Assembly: GCF_902150065.1 (NCBI RefSeq)
Contig: NC_043983.1
Span: 15,872,821 to 15,936,820 of the forward strand
From: Myripristis murdjan
Taxonomy: Eukaryota > Chordata > Actinopteri > Holocentriformes > Holocentridae
Length of the DNA stretch: 64,000 nt
Reading direction: 5' to 3'
Shown: positions 1 to 9,329 of the stretch, one piece after another
Layout: every line of letters begins with the position of its first letter
Position numbering within the stretch: the first letter of the stretch is position 1
The notes under the pieces: generated by a model
Seen by the model: only the letters and a program-made list of their open reading frames with translations
Databases searched by the model: none
What the model was told of the DNA's origin: nothing
Made by a program: the position numbers and the translations under genes

Positions 1-22
1 TCAACTGAACCGTGAGTGTAGA

Positions 23-1282
23 ATGGGAGAAAGTTCAGAGGAATGGGGCGAGGAAGGTATGGATTGGTGTATTGCATCAAACAGAAGAAGGAAAAGACAA
101 GATAAGACAGGTAGAGGCAAAGACTGGTCAGATCGAAGTAGCCAGGAAGAAGAAGGTGCCTCTAAAAAAGTAAGAACTCATCGGGAAGATTTGTTGAACA
201 GTGAGACTGAGAAAGAGTGGAAAGTAGTCATTACGTTTGGAAGAGAGACCGGACATTTTCATCCAGTTAAAATGACGAAAGCAATTGAGAAAGAAATTGG
301 AAAGATAAGATTCGCTAAGTTTCTCAACAACCGCAGAGTTCTCATTTTTGCTATGAACAAACAGCAACAAGAAAAAATCCTTAAAATAAACACACTTGAT
401 GGAGTAAAGATCGCAACCCATATACCTGGTATAGTGGCTAAACTGAGAGGTGTAATTTCAAATGTGCCGCTAGAAATGACTGAGGAGGAAGTAAAGAAAG
501 AAATCAAAGGAGGAAAAGTGATAGATGTCAAGAGACTCCAGACAAATAAAGATGGGAAAAAGAAGGACAGTTTGTCAGTGCTAGTACAATTTGAGAGCAC
601 GCTTCCCAAAGAGATCAGAATGGGGTGGATCAACTATAGGGTAAGAGAATATATCCCTAATCCGATACGATGCTTCAACTGTCAAAGAATGGGACATGTA
701 GCCCAACAGTGCCGCGGTAAACAACGATGTGCAAAATGTGGAGGGGATCATGAATATGGCAAATGTGCGAAAGATGCTAAGTTGAAATGTTGTAACTGTG
801 GAGGAGAACACAGTGCAGCATATGGAGGTTGTGCTGTACAGATTAAAGCAAAAGAGGTGCAAAAATGCAAGGTAATCAACAACATATCATATGCAGAAGC
901 CTTAAAGAGAGTCAATGTGGATAAATCTGTAAAAGTGGTAAGCAGCCAAGGAATAAGCGACAACCTGAGGTCTCTACCACAGAGAACAAGCAGGTATAGA
1001 AGATATGAAGATGTAGCAGATAAGGCTCCAGTGACTCCGGTGATGCAATGTGCACATATATGTAAGGTTAAAGAGGATTCACTGATAGTGGATCAGAAAA
1101 GTTTTGTTGCCTTTATCTGTAAAATAATCAATGTGGCTACTAAGCAAGAGAAAAAAAGTGATAGAATCAAGACAGTGGTGAATGCAGCAGAAGAGCTCCT
1201 AGATATCCATGATCTGAGAGCAGAAGACATTCATGAAATGTTGAGAACAAACATAGATGGAGGATCCCAGGGTAATGATTAA
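23..1282 (+). CDS. LINE ORF1: Gag-like nucleic-acid-binding protein, 419 aa
   Basis: This is the RNA-binding ORF1 protein of the LINE, which coats the element's RNA in the ribonucleoprotein. The N-terminal ~60 residues are charged and rich in Lys/Arg/Glu. Three zinc-knuckle-like motifs follow in the middle: CFNCQRMGHVAQQC near residues 217-230, CAKCGGDHEYGKC near 236-248 and CCNCGGEHSAAYGGC near 258-272. The first is a canonical CCHC; the other two have altered spacing, as is common in I-type ORF1s. The ATG at 23 is the first in frame inside the window, but the true start could lie upstream. The reading frame is unbroken. The 3' end overlaps ORF2 by 26 nt in another frame, which fits translation of ORF2 by re-initiation or frameshifting. 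Confidence 0.88.
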   Translation: MGESSEEWGEEGMDWCIASNRRRKRQDKTGRGKDWSDRSSQEEEGASKKVRTHREDLLNSETEKEWKVVITFGRETGHFHPVKMTKAIEKEIGKIRFAKFLNNRRVLIFAMNKQQQEKILKINTLDGVKIATHIPGIVAKLRGVISNVPLEMTEEEVKKEIKGGKVIDVKRLQTNKDGKKKDSLSVLVQFESTLPKEIRMGWINYRVREYIPNPIRCFNCQRMGHVAQQCRGKQRCAKCGGDHEYGKCAKDAKLKCCNCGGEHSAAYGGCAVQIKAKEVQKCKVINNISYAEALKRVNVDKSVKVVSSQGISDNLRSLPQRTSRYRRYEDVADKAPVTPVMQCAHICKVKEDSLIVDQKSFVAFICKIINVATKQEKKSDRIKTVVNAAEELLDIHDLRAEDIHEMLRTNIDGGSQGND

Positions 1283-4200
1283 CATCCTTCTTATGGTGAT
1301 CCATTTACTACAATGGAACGCAAGAAGCCTTATTGCTAATGGACAAGAGTTTAAAAAATACATATCAGAATTAAAACCTCGACCAGATATCTTATGTGTA
1401 CAAGAAACTTGGTTAAGGCCTCATCTTGATTTTATTGTACCAGGATATATCTCAGTTCGACATGACAGGATAGATAATCAAGGAGGTGGCTGTGTGACTT
1501 TTGTTAAAAATAACATAGTGTTTCGAAGGTTAACATCACCAGCAGACATAGAATGTGTAATTATTGAAGTGTGCAACGCAAATGTTAAATATAAGATAAT
1601 CAACTTTTACAACCCATGTAAGAAGTTAAGTGTGGAAATGTTTAATAAAATCAAGCATGATAATGAAAAGGAAATATGGTGTGGGGATTTTAATGCACAC
1701 AACAGTCTATGGGGAAGCCAACACACAGATAGCAATGGAAATGTGGTGGAGGAGTTATTGGAAGAAAGATCACTAGTTTGTATCAATAATGGCAAAGGAA
1801 CGAGAATAAATGTTTATAGGAATAGTCTATCTTGCATCGATTTAACACTTGTGTCAAGAACCTTAGTATGCTCATCTGAATGGAATATTGATGAGAACTC
1901 TAGTATAGGAAGTGATCATTTCCCAATTAGGTTTTCTATAAACCTTAATAATTTCTCACAAGAAAGATACAAGACAAAGAAATGGTGCTTTGAAAAAGCT
2001 GATTGGGGAAAATTCCAAGAAGAATGTATAGAGAAAGCTAGCGAAATTTCAATGGATGGAAATATAGAAGAATGCACTTCAGTAGTGACTAATTTGATTT
2101 TGAATGCTGCATTGAAGAGCATACCCATGACTAGTATAACTGGAAAAAGAAAATCTGTACCATGGTGGAATGAAGATTGTACTAAAGCTGTTAAAGAACG
2201 AAATAGAGCTCTACGAGTACTGAGGAGTAACTTGAATCAGGAAAACTTAATAGATTATCAAAAGAAAAAAGCCTTGGCTCGGAAGATTATAAAAGCCAGT
2301 AAAAAGAATACATGGAGAACATACTGTGGTACAATCGGTAAAGAAGTAAAATTAGGGGATGTATGGAATATGTTAAAGAAAATGAGTGGTAAAAGGAAGT
2401 ACACCAAAATACCAGTATTAGAGGATGGAGAAATAATAACTATAACTGATAAAGAAAAGGCTCACTTACTGGGTAAGGTTTTTGCCAAGATACATAGTGG
2501 AAGTCATTTGGATGATCAACATAAAAAGAGGAAAGAGGAAATATTAAGAGAAAATCAGAATATAATTAGAAAGAAAAGTAATGTGAATTCAAACCTTGAT
2601 GTTGACCTGACTAGGAAGGAGTTAGAAATAGCATTGCATGGAACTAGGAATACAGCAACAGGTCAGGACCAGTTAAGCTATATAATGTTTCGTAATTTAC
2701 CTGATCAAGTATTGAAACTTGTACTGGACTTATTTAATAAGATATGGAGAGAAGGAATCATACCAAAAAATTGGAAGACTGCACTTATTTTGCCTTTTAA
2801 TAAACCAGGTAAAGATCCAAATAACCCTGGAAACTACAGACCCATTGCCTTAACATCGCACTTGTGTAAATGGATGGAAAAGATATTGGTTCAGAGACTC
2901 AATTATATATTAGAGCAGAGAGGACTTATGGCATCATATCAGAATGGTTTCAGGAAAGCAAGGTCAACCATGGATGCTGTTGTAAAAGTTAGTAATGAAA
3001 TAGAGAAAACATTTAAAATGAAACAATTGATGATAATTGTTTTTTTTGACATTGAAAAAGCCTATGATTCTATGTGGAGAGAAGGGCTGTTAATCCAAAT
3101 GAATAAAATGGGTATTAATGGAAGGTTGTTTAACTGGGTACTAGATTTTCTTTCTGAACGAAAGTTTAGAGTTAAAGTAGGAACGGAGATGTCAAATGAA
3201 TTTGATATAGTGAATGGCATTCCCCAGGGAAGTGTTATTAGTCCAATATTATTCAATATTATGATTAATGATATTTTCATGAACCTAGATAGAAGGATCT
3301 GTTCATCCTTATATGCGGATGACGGAGCCATATGGATCAGAGGGAGAGATGATAAAAGTGTTTTTGAAAAGATAAAGGAGGCTATTCAAAAAGTAGAACA
3401 TTGGTCATACAATTCGGGATTTAAACTTTCACCCAGTAAGTCTTGTTACATGTATTTTACCAAGAAGAGAAAAATAGAGGAACAGAGTCTTACTTTATAT
3501 GGACAACCTATAGAAAAAGTAAAGGAATTCAAGTACTTGGGGATGTGGCTTGATGAAAGGTGTACATGGAAGCTGCATGTTGAAAAACTAGAAACAAAAT
3601 GCAAAAAAGTGATTAATTTAATGAGAGCTATATCAGGATACGACTGGGGAGCAGATAAGCAGGCACTAATAGACATATATAAGGCTTTGATGAGATCAGC
3701 AATAGATTATGGATGTTTTGTTTATGGAGCAGCAGCCAAATCACACTTAAACAAAATTGAAAGAATGCAAAACAAAGCCTTAAGACTCTGTATTGGTGCA
3801 ATGAGAACAACTCCAAATAACGCAGTGCTGGTGGAATCAGGTGAAAGTCCATTAGAGTTCAGAAGAGACAAATTATCACTGGTATATTGGATAAGATTAA
3901 GAGGATGTGGGGACGAAAACGTCAAAAGTGTCATAAATGAATGCTGGGAATATAACAGGTTTAAGGGAAATAGTTTTGGATGGAAGATAAAAGATAAAAT
4001 TGAAAAATATGGTATTAAAGAAATCTGTTTTAATTCCTCTTTGCCATTAAGCAATATTCCTCCATGGCTTTTTCCTAAAGTTAAAGTTGACTTTAGTATT
4101 ATGAGACTCAGAAAGGACTGGATGGAAAGGGAAATAGGACATTGTGCAAATCAATATATATTGAATAATTTCTATAACTATTTACAAATATTTACTGATG

Positions 4201-5039
4201 GTTCAAAAGATCAAAATGATCATGTTGGTACAGGAGTTTACATCCCACTTTTTCAAATTCATCTAAGCAATAGGATAACAGATAAATTGTCAGTTTATTC
4301 AGCGGAGATGATGGCAGTCATTTTTGGGCTTCAGTGGGTGGAGGAGGTGAGACCTGATAGGGTGGTGATGTGTGTGGACTCTGCAGCAGTATTACTGAGC
4401 TTACAGAACATAAAGTCAATTAGAGAGGATCTAATGTTTGAAATCCTTCAGTGCCTGTATAGAGTCCAGAAAATGGGGATTGAGATTGAATTTTGCTGGG
4501 TACCTGCTCATGCAGGATTAAAAGGAAACGAATGTGCAGATAGGGTGGCAAAAAGAGCACTTAGCAAGACACATATAATTAATATACCGTTTGGGAAAGG
4601 TGAGGGAAAAACACTAATCAACTCAAAAATATCAGAATTTTGGCAGAAGAAGTGGAATGAGGACAGTAAGGGCAGAATATACTACAGTATACAAAACACA
4701 ATCAAAGTACAGAATATTAAGGGAAGAAATAGAAGAGAGGAGGTAGTGTTATCAAGGTTGAGGTTCGATCACACGGGTTTAAATAAGACACTATTTTTAT
4801 TGGGAAAAGTGGAATCACAAAATTGCTCAGCTTGTAATACAACTGAAAATGTAGAACATATTTTAATGCACTGCAATAGATATTACGAAGAAAGGGTTAG
4901 ATTAAAAAAAAGAGTTAGAGAGGCAGGAAGGGAATGGACTATGTTAGGGATATTGGGAACACAGGGAGATAAGGTGTGGGAGGTACAAAGAGAGGTAATA
5001 GCTTATTTATATAACACAGGTTTATTTTGTAGAATATAG
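1257..5039 (+). CDS. LINE ORF2: endonuclease / reverse transcriptase / RNase H, 1260 aa
   Basis: This is the replicase of the LINE: it nicks target DNA, primes cDNA from the nick and degrades RNA. An APE-type endonuclease occupies roughly residues 18-235 (LLQWNARSL start, the catalytic-type segment VQETWL, GDFNAHNSLWG, and SDHFPI at its end). Reverse transcriptase spans about 470-770, with FFDIEKAYDSMWREGL, the GIPQGSVISPILFNI block and catalytic YADD at 686-689. RNase H follows near 975-1105, with TDGSKD, YSAEMMAV, VDSAAV and WVPAHAGLKGNECAD supplying the acidic residues. A Cys/His cluster (CSACNTTENVEHILMHC) lies near the C-terminus. The ATG at 1257 overlaps ORF1; a slightly later start is possible because the endonuclease homology begins around residue 18. 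No stop interrupts the frame and the catalytic residues I can check are present. Confidence 0.93.
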   Translation: MEDPRVMINILLMVIHLLQWNARSLIANGQEFKKYISELKPRPDILCVQETWLRPHLDFIVPGYISVRHDRIDNQGGGCVTFVKNNIVFRRLTSPADIECVIIEVCNANVKYKIINFYNPCKKLSVEMFNKIKHDNEKEIWCGDFNAHNSLWGSQHTDSNGNVVEELLEERSLVCINNGKGTRINVYRNSLSCIDLTLVSRTLVCSSEWNIDENSSIGSDHFPIRFSINLNNFSQERYKTKKWCFEKADWGKFQEECIEKASEISMDGNIEECTSVVTNLILNAALKSIPMTSITGKRKSVPWWNEDCTKAVKERNRALRVLRSNLNQENLIDYQKKKALARKIIKASKKNTWRTYCGTIGKEVKLGDVWNMLKKMSGKRKYTKIPVLEDGEIITITDKEKAHLLGKVFAKIHSGSHLDDQHKKRKEEILRENQNIIRKKSNVNSNLDVDLTRKELEIALHGTRNTATGQDQLSYIMFRNLPDQVLKLVLDLFNKIWREGIIPKNWKTALILPFNKPGKDPNNPGNYRPIALTSHLCKWMEKILVQRLNYILEQRGLMASYQNGFRKARSTMDAVVKVSNEIEKTFKMKQLMIIVFFDIEKAYDSMWREGLLIQMNKMGINGRLFNWVLDFLSERKFRVKVGTEMSNEFDIVNGIPQGSVISPILFNIMINDIFMNLDRRICSSLYADDGAIWIRGRDDKSVFEKIKEAIQKVEHWSYNSGFKLSPSKSCYMYFTKKRKIEEQSLTLYGQPIEKVKEFKYLGMWLDERCTWKLHVEKLETKCKKVINLMRAISGYDWGADKQALIDIYKALMRSAIDYGCFVYGAAAKSHLNKIERMQNKALRLCIGAMRTTPNNAVLVESGESPLEFRRDKLSLVYWIRLRGCGDENVKSVINECWEYNRFKGNSFGWKIKDKIEKYGIKEICFNSSLPLSNIPPWLFPKVKVDFSIMRLRKDWMEREIGHCANQYILNNFYNYLQIFTDGSKDQNDHVGTGVYIPLFQIHLSNRITDKLSVYSAEMMAVIFGLQWVEEVRPDRVVMCVDSAAVLLSLQNIKSIREDLMFEILQCLYRVQKMGIEIEFCWVPAHAGLKGNECADRVAKRALSKTHIINIPFGKGEGKTLINSKISEFWQKKWNEDSKGRIYYSIQNTIKVQNIKGRNRREEVVLSRLRFDHTGLNKTLFLLGKVESQNCSACNTTENVEHILMHCNRYYEERVRLKKRVREAGREWTMLGILGTQGDKVWEVQREVIAYLYNTGLFCRI

Positions 5040-5040
5040 T

Positions 5041-5075
<35 letters not shown>

Positions 5076-5215
5076 CTTGTTTGTTTTTTAATAATAGACA
5101 TGAAGTAATATAAATTAGCATACATTCTACATACTCCGGTTCAGTAGGTGGCGGTATGCACCTTCAAGGTAAGATTGCAATCCGCCAATAAAAACCCAAA
5201 GAAGAAGAAGAAGAA
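5040..5215 (+). repeat. LINE 3' UTR with T34 run, conserved 3' hairpin block and (GAA)n tail
   Basis: Right after the ORF2 stop comes a run of 34 T (5042-5075). The block at 5137-5187 (GGTGGCGGTATGCACC ... ATCCGCCAATAAAA) is of a kind I know from the 3' ends of fish LINEs of this group; GGCGG and CCGCC can pair as a stem, the usual signal recognised by the element's reverse transcriptase. A (GAA)5 tail ends the element. AATAAA lies inside the block, about 10 bp before the tail. Confidence 0.75.
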
Positions 5216-5396
5216 CCTTTGCGGCACGAACAACAAAGATGGCGTTTGTGAAAAGTGTTTCTGAACGTGAAATGAATTGTCAAACGTTAAATTGATGAAC
5301 TGAGGAGAGCTACGACCCGCACGGCACTGCAGAAAATCTGACACTGTGGTGCGACTGGATTATACCGAGCTGTCCACGCCGAAAAGAGCAGACCAG
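5216..5396 (+). promoter_or_regulatory. plpp6 5' leader / proximal promoter with strong-context uORF
   Basis: This 181-bp stretch lies between the LINE tail and the plpp6 ATG. I see no TATA box. It holds an upstream ORF (listed separately) whose ATG sits in AAAGATGGCG, which is at once a strong Kozak context and close to the YY1 core AAGATGGCG. YY1 sites near the start of TATA-less housekeeping promoters are well known; its use here is inference. Since the LINE adjoins this leader, any promoter element farther upstream has been displaced by at least 5.2 kb. Confidence 0.5.
5239..5295 (+). CDS. upstream ORF in plpp6 leader, 18 aa
   Basis: The ATG at 5239 has A at -3 and G at +4, an optimal context. 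It opens an 18-codon frame that starts MAFVKSV and stops at 5295, 101 nt before the plpp6 ATG. It does not overlap the main ORF. If the transcript starts upstream of 5239 this uORF should lower plpp6 translation. The peptide resembles nothing I know. Expression is not shown by the sequence. Confidence 0.35.
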   Translation: MAFVKSVSEREMNCQTLN

Positions 5397-8300
5397 ATGC
5401 CGTCTCCTAAAGCCAGCAGGAGCGCCGGACGCAGCGGAGGCAGCCCGGTGCTCGGCAGCTCCAACGGGCGCTACGAGTTCATGTCGTTAAACCGGGCCCC
5501 GCCGCCGCACCTGCTCCAGCGGCAGGGCTCCGACCCGGCCACCGCCCGGCTCCGCGCCTCGGAGAGCCCCACTCGGCGTCGGGGCTCCGGCTCCTCCACG
5601 GGATCAACAGGCGGCCAGGGGCTTCCCGAGGAGGACTCCATCCGCCTCAACCCGTCCATCATCGGCGTAGCGCTCAGCTCCCTGCTCGCCATCGACCTGT
5701 GGCTCTCCAAGCGGCTGGGGGTGTGCGCTTGTGAAGACTCCTCCTGGGGCAGCATTCGCCCATTGATGAAACTGATAGAGATATCGGGACATGGCATCCC
5801 TTGGCTGGCTGGGACCGCCTACTGCCTCTACAAGAGCGACAGCGCTGCAGGACAAGAAGTCATGCTCAACCTTTTCGTGGGTAAAAAAAAAAAAAAAAAA
5901 AAAAAAACCAGCTACTATTTATGTTTTTTCCATTTGTTGTTTGCATTATCTGTGTTTTCCTTGTCTTCCACTCGATCGAGCCATATGATCCCGAATTCAC
6001 ATGGTGAATTGCTTTTCCGGCAGAGGCAGCGTTTTAAACAAAGACTTTAAAGGGGAAAAACGAAAATGCACCAGTGATGCAGTATTTGTGTCCCGGCCCC
6101 CTGTTCTTCCTCTGTCCTGGTTTGTCACGTCCCACTCCTTCATTCAGAGAACACATCTCACCCATACACCTCCTTTCCTATTTTGCTCTCCTCCCCCGGC
6201 TGATTCCCACCTGCATATGCCATCTGTCATTCACTCGGGCTTTGCTCCATTTCTGTCTCCTCCTCCTGATTTTCCACTCCTACCTCTTGTTTTTCATCCC
6301 ACCATTAATACAGCATTTCTCAGCCTGTCCTGCCACTTTGTGACCCAGTGTTATCTCTACACAGCTGATCCAGTCAGGAACATATGCAGCCATTACTTGG
6401 ATCAGGTGTGCAGGCGTAGAGCTGGGACAAAAACCTGAAGGACAGGTGGAACCAAGTTGTGTTCTAGTCTACAATTGAACCAGTCAGCTAGGATTCAGTG
6501 GAAAAACGCAGTGCTCCTGATTCAGCAACACACCTAAATACACCCATACTCTGATACTGTATAGCTGAATCATGTGTAGTATGTTGTTAAAACAGTCCAA
6601 GTGTTCATGGGATATCCTGTGTTAGGACTAACCTCTGCCTCCAGAGGGAGCCGTCCAGCTGACCTCAGCCTCCGTGGCCCGCTGAGTCTCTGTGGAGGCT
6701 GCAGCATGGAAAACCACAGCCAGGTCCAGGGAGAGGTGGCTCAGGGACTTGCTCAACAGGCGGCCTAGACTGAAAGAATCAAAACAAATTCTGTGTCATC
6801 ATAGCTTCCTATAAGAACTTATTTAATGCATCAGTGATTTTTATATTTTAAAAAAAGCTACGTTTTAGGCAATGTGCTGTTCGCTAGACTTCATGCGAGC
6901 ATCTGACACATCTTATATACCCACGATTCCTAGATATACCCATTGCTCACATGACCATCCTGCAGAGAAGAGTTGCGAAATACATATAATATAAAAGAGA
7001 ATTCATTTAAGTACACAAAGCTGTACACTAGAGTACCTTATCAGATATCTGAATATAAACATATGTGCACATGTATGCAGAGAAAGGGGTCGATTAGTCA
7101 CTGAACTCAGCTGAACTGAAAACCTGCAGACTTTTGGCCTTCAAACACACATTGGTTTATTTTTCCAGTATGCGGATGATGAAATCTTTTCCTGTTTTGT
7201 ATGTGAAATGATATTACTAGCAGACAGTGTGTCCATAATTTGTAGATATCAAAACTCTCTGTCCTGGAGTTTGTTGAGAGTAGAAATCACAATCCTGCAT
7301 AGATTACCAGCTATTAGTACCTTAAAGTGAAAGTCACTTTAAGGTACACACAGAAGTTTGAATTCAGGTTTAGTTTAGTTTAGTTTTTCAGACTGAAATA
7401 TTGACGGAGCAGTTCACGCAGCGTGTCTTAGATATCCAACGCTGGATTCTCTTGTTTGAAAGGTTTGAACTGCTTGCAACTCCCCTCTACCCTTTTAATG
7501 GGACTTTTGTGTACAAATAGGCAACATCCACGGTGACAAACAGATAAAAATCCTCTTAGTTGAGCAGATTTCTGTATTTTATAAAATACAGAGTCTTTTG
7601 TAATTGAGGTGAAGATGAAGTACAAGGGCTGGAGGAATTTGTCAGCATATATAGGTTTGTTGAGGTTTACTGGGCAGTAGGTCTTTGCAGTAGGTCAACT
7701 TTTTTGTGGCTATGAGCTAAATTTTTGTGCCCTAAAATTTTTTGACCTCTTTGTAGTGTTGTGTTTTTGCCCGAGAGAATGCCCGAGTGAGACATCTCTC
7801 GCAACATGCCTGCAGTATGTACCTAAAGATGAGCTCCTGTGTTAGGAAGCTAAAGGGATGAAGGTGGTTTTTCCCCAGAGAGGAGTCTTGTTTGACTCAG
7901 TGAGGAGGGAATTCGCTGTTTTCAAGCAGTGCTGCTGCTGCCCTAGGGCCACTTCCTCCCCGGGCACCCTGAGGGTTAATAGTTTTAGATAAAGGGGTAG
8001 AATTTATGTCACCAGTGAAAAGCTGCCCGCAGAGTCATGAAATATTTACCACTAGATCTTCCTCCTGCCTGCTGGTGATGCCGACCTGTGGGGCTGGATG
8101 GGTACACGATATGCTGCAGCTTCTGTTGCTCTGTGCCTGCCTCGCTGTCAGCCCAGTAAACCTGTACATCAGTCTGTATAGTGCTTTGTGTATGTGTATG
8201 TGTGTGTGGTACAAGTGCGTGCCTAAGAACGTCTCAGTGTTGATGTGAAATGCTGCATATGCTGAAAAACTGTGTGCACGTCAGCTCCTCGCCCACGGTC

Positions 8301-8893
8301 TAGCATAGCAGTTCCTCGGGGATTAAAAGACTTTATTTCTCCCTATCTTGTCTCTCCTTCTTTCTTTCCGTCTCTGTCACTCTCCCTCTCCAGCCTCTTT
8401 TGTCTCCCCTTGCGCCCACATCAGAAGCTGGTGGACTCACAATTGCGCACTGCAGAGTGTGTGGCTCCTGACTGGAGGCTTTGGCAATGGGATGAAAAGT
8501 GTGTTACCTGTAACAATCTGTTGGAGACAGGTGCCTGTGGAGGCTTGTGTAATCCCAACGAAAGAGGCTGCGTGCCATGATAACACAATCTTGCTCTTTA
8601 AACCTACTATCTTTTTATAGCAGCCGTGACACAGATCTGCACCAGGGATACAAAAATAATGAAAGCAAGGTTCAATTATTGTTATGGACTATTGAGATGT
8701 TACATTTCTTGTCTGTAACCTCTGTCAGTGTAATTAAGGGACCTTTGTGTGTTTGCTATTGGTTTTTTGTGTTGATGTTTACATCACTGTGTGCTCAAGC
8801 CACATACACATCTTGAGCACAAAACTGTGTTTGTTGCCATTGTGTGCTCTGACTATATTGTTTATTGCTATTGTATGTGTCTCAAACAGTTTT

Positions 8894-8949
<56 letters not shown>

Positions 8950-9329
8950 CTTCCCTCTCAGCTCTGCTTTTGGATCTGGTCCTGGTTGGCATTGTCAAGG
9001 CAGTGGTACGTCGGCGCCGGCCAGCCCATAACCGAATGGACATGTTTGCCACGTTCTCTGTGGACCGGTACTCCTTCCCCTCTGGCCACGCCACCCGCGC
9101 TGCCATGTGTGGGCGCTTCCTGCTGGCACACCTGGTCCTGGCTGCCCCCCTGCGGGTGCTGGTTCTGTTGTGGGCCAGCATGGTGGGCCTGAGTCGGGTG
9201 CTGCTGGGCAGGCACAATGTGACCGATGTGGTGTTTGGTTTCTGGATGGGCTACTGCCAGTACAACCTGGTGGAGATGCTCTGGCTCTCACCTCAAGTCC
9301 TGCAAGGGCTGCTGGGACAGCTAGCCTGA
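5397..9329 (+). CDS. plpp6: phospholipid phosphatase 6 (polyisoprenoid diphosphate phosphatase), 283 aa
   Basis: Exons 5397-5880 and 8962-9329 join in phase 1 (GTG G|CT) to 283 codons; the intron is GT-AG. PLPP6 (PPAPDC2) removes phosphate from presqualene diphosphate and farnesyl/geranylgeranyl diphosphates at the ER and nuclear envelope. Exon 1 encodes the Ser/Arg-rich cytosolic N-terminus ([15 protein letters not shown]), the conserved block [20 protein letters not shown] and [12 protein letters not shown]. Exon 2 carries the whole PAP2 catalytic signature: KAVVRRRRP (KX6RP), PSGH, and [12 protein letters not shown] (SRX5HX3D). Length is close to human (295 aa). I chose the ATG at 5397 because MPSP matches the mammalian start; the frame is open upstream to a GTG at 5346 but has no ATG. 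The donor (5881) is followed directly by ~24 A, and the acceptor's pyrimidine tract is a (CT)n microsatellite. Confidence 0.96.
6633..6769 (-). other. candidate antisense exon in the plpp6 intron, 137 nt, unidentified
   Basis: Read on the minus strand, TTCTTTCAG at its 5' edge and GTTAGT at its 3' edge frame a 137-nt block that is more GC-rich than its surroundings. Only one frame is open through it; it starts [20 protein letters not shown] and continues for 45 codons with ordinary composition. One other frame has a stop near the end and the third begins with one. It could be an exon of a gene on the opposite strand overlapping plpp6, a relic exon, or chance. I do not recognise the peptide and found no partner exon in the window. 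Confidence 0.35.
7317..7347. repeat. perfect inverted repeat, 14-bp arms, 3-bp loop
   Basis: GTACCTTAAAGTGA at 7317-7330 is followed by AAG and then by its exact reverse complement at 7334-7347. It lies inside the plpp6 intron and would form a tight hairpin in RNA or a small cruciform in DNA. No transposon end is evident around it. Confidence 0.9.
8896..8945. repeat. (CT)n microsatellite forming the plpp6 acceptor pyrimidine tract
   Basis: About 25 CT units end 16 bp before the AG at 8960-8961 that opens plpp6 exon 2. The repeat therefore supplies the polypyrimidine tract of the only coding intron of the gene, and length changes here could affect splicing. Confidence 0.95.

Larger units (their letters stand above)
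1..5215 (+). mobile_element. LINE (non-LTR retrotransposon, I/Nimb-like group), near full length
   Basis: Two long ORFs overlapping by 26 bases (23-1282 and 1257-5039) are followed by a T-rich 3' UTR and a (GAA)n tail ending at about 5215. The order zinc-knuckle ORF1, then AP-endonuclease, reverse transcriptase and RNase H in ORF2, is that of the I superclade of LINEs; I assign I/Nimb-like by architecture, not by a search. Neither ORF carries a stop or frameshift, so the copy looks young. The 5' UTR is cut by the window edge, so the 5' target-site duplication cannot be seen. It lies in the same orientation as plpp6, whose start codon is 182 bp downstream of the tail. Confidence 0.93.

Noticed and set aside
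5346-5396. plpp6 start at the upstream in-frame GTG (5346)
   Set aside because: GTG is not a normal vertebrate start; the ATG at 5397 gives MPSP as in mammalian PLPP6.
5791-5988. ORFs running from plpp6 exon 1 into poly-Lys
   Set aside because: They read through the donor at 5881 into the A-run of the intron.
8865-8961. Continuous ORF from 8865 into plpp6 exon 2 (Ser-Leu repeat N-terminus)
   Set aside because: The Ser-Leu run is translation of the (CT)n tract; the acceptor at 8961 and the phase match to exon 1 mark the true exon start.
8882-9217. Arg/Glu-rich minus-strand ORF opposite plpp6 exon 2
   Set aside because: It is the antisense shadow of a GC-rich coding exon and of the (CT)n repeat.
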